Below are positions 52,801 through 64,000 of a stretch of DNA of 64,000 nucleotides, piece by piece. Location: positions 51,485,680 to 51,549,679 of the forward strand of contig CM055105.1 in assembly GCA_029204225.1 (NCBI GenBank). The letters run 5' to 3'. The position numbers were made by a program, and so were the translations under genes. The notes beneath the pieces were generated by a model that searched no databases, had not been told where the DNA came from, and saw only the letters and a list, made by a program, of their open reading frames with translations. Source of the DNA: Diphasiastrum complanatum. Taxonomy: Eukaryota; Streptophyta; Lycopodiopsida; Lycopodiales; Lycopodiaceae. The first letter of the stretch is position 1. Each line of letters begins with the position of its first letter.

Positions 52801-53782
52801 GATGGGCCAAGGTGAACAATCTAAAATAATCACTAGACCTTTTGATGAGGAGCGAAAGTACAGGTCAAGAAGGAAGTGGATTTTGATATAGAAAATCCCT
52901 TGGAGAAAAGCAAGCCTGATGCTAAAATTCCTAAGAGAGTACCTAAATGGAACTTATCAGTCACAGATGGTGCAAAGAAGGGAGATACTCCCGAATCTAG
53001 TGAGCAGGGAGAGCTTAGAAGATCAAGTAGAAATTGAAAACCTCCTGCAAGATTAGAGATGAATCTAGCCCTAATTGGTTTTGTGCTCAAGGCTCAAGAA
53101 CCAAAAACCTTTGATAAAGCAAAGGAGCACGAGGAGTGGCGTGAAGCTATGGAAACATAAATGGAAGCTATATAAAAAAACAGGACTTGGAACTTGGTTG
53201 AGCTACTTAATGGTAAGACGTCTATCACTTGTAAATGGATATACAAGATCAAATATGGAGCTGATGGACAACTCAACAAATACAAAGCACGGTTGGTTGC
53301 GCAAGGATTTGAGCAGTAGGAAGGTATTGATTTTGAGGAAACCTTCGCACCCGTAGCTAAGATGGTAACTATATGTTCTGTGATTGCTATTTCTGCTTTC
53401 TATGGTTGGAAGATCCAACAAATGGATGTTAAATCTGCTTTTCTTAATGGAGTGCTAAATGAAGAGGTGTACCTTGTACAACCTCAAGGATTTATTGAAC
53501 CAGGGAGAGGGCACCTTGCTTGTAAGCTCAACAAAGCTATTTATAGATTGAAGCAAGCACCACGGACATTGCCAAAAATCCAGTTTTAAATGCTCGAACC
53601 AAGCACATCGAAATACATTATCATTTTGTTCGAGAGAAAAAATTTTATGGAGCCATTGATCTTGTTTTTTGTAAATCTGAAGATCAAGTGGCAGATATTT
53701 TTACTAAGTCATTAGGTAGATGTAAATTTGAAAAGTTTCATACTCTATTAGGAATAGAAGAATGTAATTTTATCATTGAGGG
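52801..53782 (+). pseudogene. Collapsed copia gag-RT-RNase H remnant
   Basis: A gag start (MGQGEQSKIITRPFDEERK) is followed directly by the linker and reverse transcriptase. At 53360-53570 'FYGWKIQQMDVKSAFLNGVL' and 'YRLKQAPRT' are clear. A second deletion then joins to the end of RNase H ('ARTKHIEIHYHFVREK', 'QVADIFTKSLG'). Stops occur near 53036, 53158, 53173 and 53317. Most of gag, protease, integrase and the YVDD half of reverse transcriptase are gone. It belongs to a different copia lineage from A-D. Confidence 0.85.
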
Positions 53783-53786
53783 AGAG

Positions 53787-54180
53787 TGTTAGAAATCAAT
53801 GATAAACTTCATTGTTACACTTCTTAGTTACTGTTTACGATGTACTTTATTACTAGTTGTAACTAGTCATTGGCTAGTCTAGTAGTCTACTCCTAGGTTC
53901 TCCCTCTCTATCAGGGTCTAGGATTTATATGTACATTTTACATTCAGTATGCAGTGGCGTGATAGAGTGATATTCCGTGTTCTTCTTTCATCTCCCTACT
54001 TGGTGATTGTTTATGGTGAATGCTTGATGTTGCATTTCTGATTGTTGACATCCATTCATGTTGTATATTTACTAACGTTGTCACGCAGTCTGCATATTTA
54101 CATGCAAATTCGCACAGACGAATAAAAGGCGAAAGAATCGCAACACCGTGTTTCTACACAATTTAAGGTAACAGGCAAAA
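53787..54180 (+). mobile_element. 3' LTR of a second family (right end uncertain)
   Basis: Starts TGTTAGAAATCAATG after the polypurine tract GAGGGAGAG. It is unlike LTR G, which stands at the 5' side of the same relic, so the two ends come from different elements. The right end was not found. The 54180 boundary is a guess. Confidence 0.55.
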
Positions 54181-55682
54181 AGGGGACATTATCTTACCAA
54201 ATGCCAAAAGTGCCCTAAAACCTAAGACACCTTGTAAATCTTATCCTAAGGCCATTTGTAAGAGTGATGCACTTTTTGCATCATCACCAACGTTCACTTC
54301 AGCACTGGCTGATGTCGCACCCTTTTTCACGCTCACCCCATGCAGTTGCGCTCACCCCATGCAGTTGTGCTAACGGATTGGACAACGATTGCAGCCACCC
54401 ACGATCTCCTATTGACAACACATCCACTCTGTACTTTCACATCTACACACCTATAATATTATGTAACATATATATATTGGACACCATTCGTGTAAGAGAT
54501 GATGAAGAGAGCAGAAGAAGACGACATAAACGAAGTAGATGCCCTGAGCATTGATTCTTCACTTTGTCAGAATTAAGGTTTAATTTCTTTTTACATATTG
54601 AAATAAGCTTTGTAGGGCACGCAATTTCGTCTGCTACTGTATTGTGCTCTACTGCATTATTGACATGTATACATGATATACTTAATTTGATATAGTTCAT
54701 TTTTCTGCGTTCAGATCTATGTTAATATTGTTATGCTTATCTTTCATTTTGTCTGACCTTTCTAGTTGTTCTTACTGGTAATAAACGATTAACATTTAGC
54801 CTTTTCTTTCACGAATCATTCGCGACTAATTATCAGTCGAGCACACTCTAGCTCTTTGCAAACCATTCGCGACATATAATTTGTCTTGTTAGTCGCAACA
54901 AATTATTCTTCTGGTGCTTCATCTATTAATGTTTGGCTACGTAATCTGAAATGACCATGATTTCTATCACTAAAGTTCTGTCATTCTGATAGGCGTGGTC
55001 ATGCTTACGGAGAGAGTCGTATAGTTCATTCCGCTGCACACGAACATTTTCTACACTCATTACATGTCCCTTCTCTCACAAATCACAAAAGAACCTGATA
55101 GAATTTTATTCGACGATTAGAATTTGACTTCATAGGCCTTCACATGCAACCAGCCCCTCTACCTCTAAACTGAAAAGTCATTGTCATCTCACAATATATA
55201 TAATCATTCATGCTGATTTCCTAGAAGAAAATATGCTATATGTATGGCATATGCACAAAATCTACTATTATGCCACTTTTTGCTGATATACGAATGTGGC
55301 TATGTTAAAAGTTAGCTATAAATTTCTATGGCAAGTTCAAACGTCACAATCGGTTTTCAAATGATAGTTATATCGAAAGATTTAAAGCTATTTTTAATTC
55401 TTTACTATTTTTAGTAATTTTGTTAAATAGCAATATGCTATTTATAGTAGTGCCCATAAGTGACTCTAACGGACAATAATATCGACAGTTGCTAAGTAGT
55501 TTTATTAAAATGGCAATTTTATGCCATATGGTATGATGAAATGTATCTTATTTATATCATGATTAATAAAAAAAAGCCCAGGTACTCTTAAGGTTATGCC
55601 TTAAAGTTCAAGGGAGTGTCCTAAGGTTATGGGTCATGAAAACGAAAACACGTTTCAATGACGAGTAGTTCACAAATTAAAA
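54181..55682. other. Stretch without recognisable genes
   Basis: I see no gene. A 20-bp direct repeat (CGCTCACCCCATGCAGTTG) occurs near 54335-54370. The part 55240-55560 is AT-rich with many short ATGGCATAT/ATGCTAT-like inverted motifs and could be a small non-autonomous DNA element, but ends were not identified. Confidence 0.4.
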
Positions 55683-57122
55683 TGTGTTACTAAGGAAAAG
55701 GAGCAAAATTGTCAGTTCAGAATTGCCAATTTGAAGTACTATGCCGATTTTCGAATTGGAATGACGATGAAAGGTTTTATCGAATTTGGAAACCTAGTAA
55801 TCAAGCAATTTGCCTTGGTTGGAATTACGGCCGATTTCCCAATGACTATTGTTGTTCGAGGTTTGAATGACAAGGTTTAACATGAACTCAAGTGGATTAA
55901 GACTATGGAAAACTGAAGAGCTTATACAGGCTTTTGTCATTATGAAAGGTTCTTGAAGTTGTTGGCAATCGTTGAAAGGTTGTTATGAAGAGGGTGGTTC
56001 GTGCACGGCCTTCATGTTTGGAGAGAATAAGGCAGGCAAGAGTGAAGGCATCCCTGTTTTTGGAGAGAGGAGAGTGATGAGGTTTCCTCCATCGCCGATA
56101 CTCGGAAGTTCAGTATCAGCCGAGTTGGGAGATTATATTCTTCTTTTATAGTTAAGATGATCGTTGTGCCGAAAGTACTATGCTGAAAATTTGAAGAAGC
56201 TATTCATGACGACAATGTGCTGAGCCGATGAATGCAAGAAAGAACCTGTTATGTGAATAAATTTTGGTGATTTAGCTGATCTGGAAGATTTGAAGAAAGC
56301 ACATTCCCCAAATCCATACAGGACACCGATGGGGAGAAACAGCCTTCCTGTTCTGAAGCACGGCCATCATTGCTGCCTGCGTGAAGCATACCTACTGTCC
56401 CATGAAGTTACTACTCTCTCTCTCTCTGCGTGAGAAATCTGACTCTGAAGGGTCTCCAGCGCTGCCTTGCTACTGGTGAATGCATTCTCTTGGTTCTAAT
56501 CATCCAATGTGCGCTCAGCCAGCGACTGAAGTGATTGATAATCTGCATACCCTGTGGTAATTCAATCGTTCATGTAGGCTGTAGGCTACGAATCACACCT
56601 ATAGCCAGTTGACAACCGATTTTGAGTCCTTATTAGCAAATGTTGATTTGTGAAAAGTCTGGCAACGATCAAGAAACACTTGAACTTCGGTTGAACAGCG
56701 ATCTGATTTGGCCTTGTACAAGGCATGAATAAATACTAACCAATCCTTGCAGCAGAGAAATTGAAAGTTTTTGTTGATTTGTTATCAATCAGGCACAATG
56801 TTTTCATAGAGCGTGTAATGCAGCCTTGATCTGTTGAAAAGTTTTTATCCAATCACAATTTGAATAAGGTTGTGAGAGAGACGACTGGTTAAAGATTTGT
56901 GTGTCCAAACTTTGCTGACAGATTAACAACGTTCTGAAAAAGTAAAAGCTGAAGGAAAAGTGAAGATATTAAAGAACCGGTTACCTGCTGAAGAGAGACC
57001 CTTAACCTGTGGACAGTCCCTTGAAACTTAAGTCATAGCAAAAGCACTGAGGTAATTTTCATTGTTTATCTCTCTTTTTACTAAATGTCTTAATTCACTT
57101 CATGATAGATATATAAAATGAG

Positions 57123-57170
<48 letters not shown>

Positions 57171-59080
57171 ACATTTATTTATCATGACTGTTTAACACAG
57201 TAATAATATGACTGTATGCTTTATGGTCTGCAGTAAAACTCATATTTTTACAGTCTGTAATAATTTACAGATTTATAGTCTGTAGTAAGTAGTACAGTCA
57301 ATAAAGGAAAATGTTAGATTTTGTTTCAATAACAAAATATTCTATATGCTTAACATATTATTACAGATTTATAGTCTGCAGTAAATAGTACAGTGAATAA
57401 AGGAAAATGTTAGATTTTGTTTCAATAACAAAATATTATATATGCTTAACATAGAATTGAGAACCTTGAGCGGTTCACCATGGTTCTCAGAACCGTACAG
57501 TGAACCGTACGGTTCTCAGACATTTTAAGGGTGAACCGTGGTGAACCCTACAATCGTTAATTAATTAATCATTTATTTTTAAAAGTTCCCACAACCCAAA
57601 GCAACCTAAAAAAATGCCAAAAAAAGACCAAAAAATACTAGAATTAAATAGGGAGTTTATTTATTTCTTTGGGGAGGACCATAGCATTGAATTAATTAAT
57701 TAATCAGTGGCATTTTTTATCTTTTAGCTCGAGGCCTTGCCCAGCCTAGTCAAAGTCTATATCACACTCTTGTTTTGCTTGTGGATAAAAAAGACAGTAC
57801 AAATCGTCTTTGTATTGATTATGGTGCTTTTAGTCGTCTTACTATTTGAAATAAATATCCTATTCCCGACATAGATGACCTATTTGACCACCTGGATACA
57901 GCTTCTATCTTTCTAAAGTTGATCTTTTTAGAGGTTATCATTAGATTTGTATTCACCTAGGTGACATGTGGAAGATTGATTTTTGTACATTTTTGGTTAT
58001 AAGAATTTTGTGTTTTAGCTTTTGACATTTTTATTGGGCATGCTACTTTCCAAAACGTCATGAGTAAAATCTTTTGATTTCTCATTGATGTTTGCATGCT
58101 ACTTTATTTTGATAAATTCTAGATTTTAGTCACAACTGTTAGTCTCATATTCTTCATTTATCCTTGGTTTTTGAACTCTTATGATCACACTTGCTTTATG
58201 CCAAACAATCCAAGTGTTCTTTTTGTTTCTAAGAACAAATGTCTGTTAGATCTAGGAATTGCTTATCAATTTTTTGGTTTTTTGGCTTTTGCTCGATTTA
58301 TATGTGTGAAACGTTCCAAATTTGCTGCCACCACGTCCATGAGGTTCAAATGTTTCTCAATCTTGCTACACATTTACATAAGTCTATTCTTGACATGTGT
58401 TGTTATAAAAGGAATCTATTTTTCATTGAACAATTATTTATCAAGAGTCATTCAATAACGTCCTGTGTTAGCTCTACCAAATTTTGATCATAAGTAATTT
58501 GTTGAGATTGACGCCAGTGTTGTTGGTGTTGGTGCTATTCTTTGTCACCCTGTTGGGGTATCATTTATGTTTTTATGAAACATGCTATTCTATGCATGAA
58601 ACAAAATTGCTTGCTCTTGTCTATGCTTTGAAAAAATGGCACCATTGCTTTAGACATGTCTCTTTCGACCTTCATCTTAATCAACGGTCTCTTCAATAAT
58701 TGCATTCTCAGAAGACACTTAGGGATTGATAGTTTGTTGGATGTAGTTTTAGTAAACATTTCATTATGATCTTCATTATCGTTGTGGAAAAAATAATGCC
58801 GATGCATATGCTCTATCCCATTTCTTGGCCTGTGTACATGCACTTACAATTATTCATCCCACTTCATTGATGCCCTTGCTAATGCTTATCCTACATGTCT
58901 TGACTTTCAATTTATTTATGCCACAACCAAGCCTCCTTTGAGCATTACTCATCTGATTTATACTCTTGTCCAATGTTTCATGGGGTCATTTCGTGCGCGT
59001 TTCAAAACGTGTTTTGTTAATCTAGATTCATTCATGTTGTTGCATATTTACTTGCATTTAACAATTTTGATATCCTGACA
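55683..59080 (+). repeat. K2 block: second copy of the K1 repeat
   Basis: Begins TGTGTTACTAAGG and follows K1 in order: the same unassigned ~1.1 kb, CT repeat, AT microsatellite, A/T-rich 100-bp unit (almost two full copies here), GGTTC palindromes and gypsy pol. It has ~130 bp near 56870-57000 and other segments that K1 lacks, so neither is a simple recent copy of the other. Confidence 0.75.
57727..58910 (+). pseudogene. Ty3/gypsy reverse transcriptase-RNase H remnant (K2)
   Basis: It has the same motifs as the K1 copy in the same order, including 'NKYPIPDIDDLFDHLDTA' and an RNase H part with 'KLLALVYALKKWHHCFRHV', which is more complete than in K1. Stops lie at several of the same places as in K1, so the decay began before the two copies separated. 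Confidence 0.8.
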
Positions 59081-60615
59081 TTCTACTTTCTCTTTCAACA
59101 TCATATTCGTGACTAAGAATAGTTTCTAACAAAACATCTTTCACCAATATTTAGATCCTTTTCAATGCACATCGTAGTAAGGAATTATGACATAAATTGC
59201 CATGCAAGATTAATAAGTCAAATTTTTTTTGCGAAAGAAATTTGAGGATGGACAAAAAATCCACACTACAATTTTGATGTTAGTGAGCATAAATTTTCTA
59301 CTAAGTATTGGAACTACTTTTTTTAACATTGTTCTTGATTATTCTCTACGAGATGGTGAATATATTTCTCAAACAAGCTCGACCTATGTATGTCATGCAA
59401 TATTCATATAGTTCTCAAACAAGCAAGACCTATCCATGTCATACTATATTTGCAATTGTACTTGGTATTGGGGTAGTCTACTCATTTTCATGCCTTATTG
59501 CATTATCATCAAGTTAACACATTGTAATAAATAAAAAAATAACTTTTCTTATAACATACATATACATAAGCAAAAATGATGTGTCTGTTGCTTTGTGAAT
59601 TGAAAGACAAAGAATCAAGAGGCTACCTCAAGTACCAAGTTTGAAAATTCTATAGTTAAGTACATGAGCAAGTAAGCTTGTTTGTTAGAGAAACATTCTG
59701 GCAACTCGTGTGAATTGAATGTAATTTTGGCTACTTTGTCCTACATTGTAGTATGACATTTCTGGTTGGGTAGCAAGTTTAAGACATTATTTTGTGCATT
59801 CAACACATACAAGGAAGTGGTAGTGACTACAACATAATACTTCTATATATCTATGTACATAATGTAGTAAGGCATAAAACAATTAGGGTATATGATGTGG
59901 ATAGAAAATCTAAAAGATGCAATTGGTTTTTATATTTTGAGATTATACGTTTCTTTTAGATATCATATTTGTGAGCAAGAATAGTTTCTAACCAAAAAAT
60001 CTTTTAACAATTTTGAAATTCTTTGCAATGCACATCATTTAGTGACACATTGTAACCTAAATTGTTATGGAAGATTTATAAGTAAAATTTTCTTTGTGAC
60101 AGATGTTCGAGGATGGAAAAAGATCTACAATAAAATTATAATGTTAGTGAGTAAACGTCCTCTACTAACTATTGGATCTACTTATTTTTTAGTAAATCTC
60201 TATTGATTATTATCTTTTGAATACTAGATATATTTCTCAAACAAGTTAGACCTATCCATGTCATGCTATATTCTACAATTGAACTTGGTGCTGGGATAGT
60301 CTACTCGATTCCATGACTTACATTATCAGCAAGCTAACATTAACATTCTAATAGGTAAATACAAAACATCATCATTTGGAAATGATATTAATAAATTCCA
60401 ATTTGATCATATTTTCTAATGTTTGTTATAACATTCACCTAAAGAAGAAAGATGTTTTTGTTGCTTCGTGAATTGCAAGACAAAGAATCAAGAGGCTACC
60501 TCAAGTACCAAGTTTGATAATTGTATTGCAAAGTGCATGAGCAAGTGAAGCTTGTTTGCTACAGAAACATTCTAGTGCGCCCACTAAATTCAATCTAATT
60601 CTTGGCTGACACTCA
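59080..60615 (+). repeat. R repeats after K2, left part
   Basis: Nearly two units, with the conserved AGACAAAGAATCAAGAGG core at 59605 and 60479. About 34 bp near 59102 are present here but missing at the matching K1 junction. Interrupted by element E. Confidence 0.8.
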
Positions 60616-61434
60616 TGTGTGGAAAAAGTACAGAAAGGACCAAGAGTGGATCCTAATCTGATCCTCAAGAGAAATTGGTTGTCAGATTACTTGATCTATC
60701 AATCTACTTCAGATTAAGATCAATCTAGATCAATTCTAGACACAAAATCCTAACAAGAACAATCATTAATTGAAGGTAAGTGTACTTTCTGGTTTCACAC
60801 ATGTGAAACACTGTTGGAGTACGGACTCCAACCTGAAAATCAAGTACACATTGATAGAACCTCAAAACAATCAAAACAAATGTAGACAAATGGAGAGAAT
60901 CACTCAAAATTGCTTCCAAAACCAAGATTGGTGTCTCACAATGATTATGGCCAAATGTGGTTCTATATATACAATAAGTGAGAGCTCCCTCTGATCCCAC
61001 ATGTGTGAAGGTGCTTTTTCATATGATGATTCATCATGCAAAACTGACACTTGGACAAAACCTTCTATTTTGAGCACTTTTGGTCCATTTTCCTTCTATA
61101 TGGAGATCTACTTGGAAATCTTCTAGAAGTCAAAATTTTCCTACTTCAGCTTATTCCACACGTGTGAGCCGTCCTGTACACATGTGATATGACACCTAAC
61201 CAAAGGATGTGGCTCATGCAATCAATAGATTGATGCCATGTGTCATATGTCTAGAAAACTAGTTTTTGGCCTTTTTAGCCACTAGAACTTAAATTAAATC
61301 ATATGTACAACCTATATGATTATGGTACATGAAAATTACACTATTTTCACACGTGGGAATTGGCTCCACACATGTGTGTTTATCTGTATACAAGTTTTTT
61401 GGCCTCTACCAAGCTTATTTTTGCATTTTTCACA
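60616..61434 (-). mobile_element. 3' LTR of element E
   Basis: The plus strand starts TGTGTGGAAAAAGTAC (the start could be 60618) and ends TTTTTCACA. The minus-strand polypurine tract TGAGGAGGAG lies at 61435-61444, as in elements A, D and F. It contains five or six CACRTG dyads (for example CCACACGTGTGAGCC near 61156). Related to the F-family LTR but clearly diverged. Confidence 0.85.
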
Positions 61435-61444
61435 CTCCTCCTCA

Positions 61445-62348
61445 AAAATCTAGCCTGGTAAATCTAGCTTGATGGAAAAGATGATGATCTTGAACTTGAC
61501 TGCATGGGCTGAATTGGTCTTTGCTGGTTCAAAAGGTGTGAAGATCAGCCAATGAGCTTGATGATGATCTGAAATCACCATATCCATCATAGTGCTTCTT
61601 TGATGTTGATATCTTTGATGAGCTTGAGAGCTTTGCACCATCTGAGCACCTCCAAAATTGATCCCTTCCAAATTTCACGTAGATGCTTGACCTTGAGGCT
61701 TGCTCCTTCTTCATGTGCATGCACCTCCATGAGAAAATAAAGTCTTCTTCTTAATTTATTAGGATCACAAAGATCTAACATCATGCTACCACGATCTAGC
61801 TCATCCAAATTGGCAAGACTATGCATGCTATAATAACAAAGTGTTTGCATTACATCTTCATGCTTGTTTACCATGCTAAGCTCAGATCCAATGAGGCTAA
61901 ATACTTCATTATGGAGATAAGTGTCTTTAGAGGATGATTCACTTACTCTCATAAAGAGTTTACAATTTGCCTCAATACAAATTTTCAAACTATGAGTGAA
62001 CAAATCACTTTGGCTCTTACATGACTCAAGAGCATACATTTGATGAAATAGCCATTTGCTTTCTAATTGATTTAAAATCAATTTCAACCTTTTAAGAACA
62101 TCATCTACGTTCTCAAGGGAGACTTCATACTCAACTACTATGGCTTTACTCCAATTTTGAGATGCAACGATCTCACTAAAGCAAATTGATTTATCAAATG
62201 ACATAAGAGAAGTAAGTATGAGATGTATACCACATGAGATATGCTCCTCTTTCCCTTGAAATGTGAGCCACATGGATTCAACCATATTTCTTGAGCTTAT
62301 TTTTGGAATCACAATTTGAGAAGGTCTCTCCTCCTCAATCCTTGGCAC
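61445..62348 (-). CDS. X-domain frame of truncated element E
   Basis: A 253-codon minus-strand frame (62348-61587), followed by a related out-of-frame tail to about 61445. It starts in the copia linker (MPRIEEERPSQ, compare GPRIEESPRIF in copy J). It passes 'SSRNMVESMWLTFQGKEEH' and the start of reverse transcriptase ('NWSKAIVVEYEVSLEN'), then diverges. From there it matches element D: 'IEANCKLFMRVSESSSKDTY' and 'MMLDLCDP'. There are no RT motifs. Gag, protease and integrase were lost at the truncated right edge. The open frame indicates relatively little decay. Confidence 0.75.
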
Positions 62349-63122
62349 ACTTGAAGTGAGGCTTCTTTGTTAGAACAAACATTCTAGCAAGTCGAGTGAA
62401 TTTAATCTACATCTTGGCTTAAATTCTCCTACATTGTAAGTATGACATTTCTGGCTTGGGTAGCCAATTTAACATAGTATTTTTTGTCTTCATCACATAT
62501 AGGAAAGTTGTAGTAACTACAATTATGCTATTTATATTCCTTTTTAGAGCATGTAGTAAGGCATAACATAATTAGGGTATATTATGTTGAAAAACAATCT
62601 AAAACATGGAACATGCTTTTATATTCTAATGTTCTAATTTTTCATTTGATATCATTTCTGTGAGCAACAATACTTTCTAACAAAAAATCTATTAACAATA
62701 TCTAAATCCTTTGCAATGCACGTCATTTAGAGAGGCATTGTATTCGAAATTGTCATGCAAGATTTATATGTAAAATTGTCTTTGTAAACTATGTTTGAGG
62801 ATGAAAAACAATCCAGAATACAATTTTAAATGCTAGTGAGTAAAAATTCTCTATTAACTACTGGATCTACTTACTTTTGAAAAAAATGTTATTTATTATT
62901 CTCTTTTGAATACTAGATATAGTTCTCAAACAAGCAAGACCTATCCATGTCATACTGTATTTGCAATTGAACTTGGTACTGGGGTAGTCTACTCGATTCC
63001 ATGCCTTATTACATTATCATCAAGTTTACACATTGTAATAAATAAAAAAGAACCTTTTTTATAACATACATATACATAAGCACAAATGATGTGTCCGTTG
63101 CTTCGTGAATTGAATGACAAAG
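62349..63122 (+). repeat. R repeat after element E
   Basis: Resumes in a different phase of the unit from the sequence left of element E (at AGTGAGGCTTCTTTG). Element E's truncated end therefore comes with a deletion or recombination in the array. The core is cut at TGACAAAG by element F (63115-63122). Confidence 0.8.
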
Positions 63123-63950
63123 TGTGAAAGTACAGTACTTTGGGGACCAAAAATGGATCTTAAAAGATCCACAAGTGTTATTATGTGTCTGCTTACCAAT
63201 CTATCAAAAAACTAGTTACCAAAAACTTGATCTAGATTGGCAGGTTCACAAACAACAAGCATTGATAATGAAAATACAGATCATTGACACAAATCCGAGT
63301 TGAAACATGTGTACCACAGGCTGTAGTACGACCTACAAGCTAAGTTTGAAGTGTTCAAAGTGTTGGCTTCATATGGACAATAAAAAACCAATGTACATGA
63401 GAGTAGAAACTCAAGTCACCAATGTCTCACAAAATTATTCTATCTTCTCACTATGGAGAGAGGGAATACATAGAAAATTTGACTTCCTATGTAGAAATTG
63501 ATTTGGTTTCATTTGGATCACAAAAACTCAATGTACATAGTGAACTAGCTTGAGATTGCCAATGAGCTCCAAAAATTTTCTATCTTCTCACTATGGAGAG
63601 AGGGAATACATAGCAAATTCGACTTCCTTCTTGAAGTTAGGTGGATTTCCAGCATGTAATAAGGAAGTTAACTCACTCTTCTTGCCCTAAAATGAAACCC
63701 TAGTCTAGATCCTATAGTTATGCTTGGTAGATAGCTAGTTGGTCAATTTTTCACCTTAAACTTAGGTGTAGGTCCTATAAAATAGGGATGACCACCAAAT
63801 AGACATGATCAGCTCTCTTGACTTGACCTAATTTACATTAGGAGTGGGTTGTCACGTGGCATCTTGGTCTTCCATGTGTGGAACCCAATTATACACAATA
63901 TTTATAAAGTTCTACATGGCTAGATTTGCCAAAATAGGCTACTTTTCACA
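63123..63950 (-). mobile_element. 3' LTR of element F (828 bp)
   Basis: Starts TGTGAAAGTACAGTAC and ends CTTTTCACA, followed by the minus-strand polypurine tract (63951-63960). Same family as the solo LTR at 44211-44910. It is longer mainly because ~110 bp containing ATCTTCTCACTATGGAGAG is duplicated in tandem (about 63385-63490 and 63500-63625). Confidence 0.88.
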
Positions 63951-64000
63951 CTCCTCCTCAAATCTAGCCTTGGAAACAATAAATGTATCCATACAATTCT
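63951..64000 (-). mobile_element. Polypurine tract and edge of element F body
   Basis: CTCCTCCTCA on the plus strand is the TGAGGAGGAG tract. The body of element F continues beyond the window, so its coding content is unknown. Confidence 0.85.

Overview
The window looks like nuclear DNA of a land plant with a large, repeat-rich genome. It is AT-rich. It is packed with plant-type Ty1/copia LTR retrotransposons primed by initiator-Met tRNA (TGGTATCAGAGC sites), it carries decayed Ty3/gypsy pol, and the few non-transposon genes have introns. The lineage cannot be fixed from the sequence alone; fern, lycophyte or gymnosperm would all fit. I see no rRNA, tRNA or CRISPR array. I see no gene that is clearly an intact housekeeping gene.

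Layout. 1-1215: right end of a minus-strand copia element that leaves the window, then a gypsy gag fragment. 1222-7368: an unusual cluster of four intron-containing, mostly broken genes. Its centre is a divergent pair. One gene (plus) joins a histone H3-like fold to a ULP1/C48 SUMO-protease-like domain. The other (minus) encodes an acidic protein with a CxxC motif. The pair shares a mirrored array of ~90-bp leader repeats and a central run of CACGTG/CACATG sites. 8182-18179: two minus-strand copia elements (C and B) and an older LTR. 18476-19600: a coiled-coil pseudogene. 19879-26192: element A, a complete copia element with LTRs that look identical and an AGTTC target duplication. 27781-28670: a gypsy-type LTR with TATA box and (GA)n. 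28850-35580: an LTR-internal-LTR-internal copia pair (I and J). 35579-46773: a block with gypsy pol remnants (K1) followed by tandem repeats of about 0.86 kb (R) interrupted by LTRs. 46774-53787: a chimeric copia relic that hosts element D (46858-51937, CCACA target duplication). 55683-63122: a second copy of the gypsy/R block (K2), interrupted by element E. 63123-64000: the 3' LTR of element F, whose body leaves the window.

Two things stand out. First, the H3-like/ULP1 fusion and its divergent partner resemble an undescribed multigene cassette. Second, elements D and E, and less clearly B, carry the copia frame up to the first ~20 residues of reverse transcriptase and then switch to another coding sequence. 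D and E share that sequence (the X domain), which suggests an RT-less copia lineage with its own conserved 3' module. D has intact LTRs and a target duplication but no RT, RNase H or working integrase, so it must have been moved in trans. Element A is the best visible candidate for the kind of autonomous element that could supply enzymes. CACGTG-centred dyads recur in the LTRs of almost every copia family here and in the promoter of the H3-like gene.
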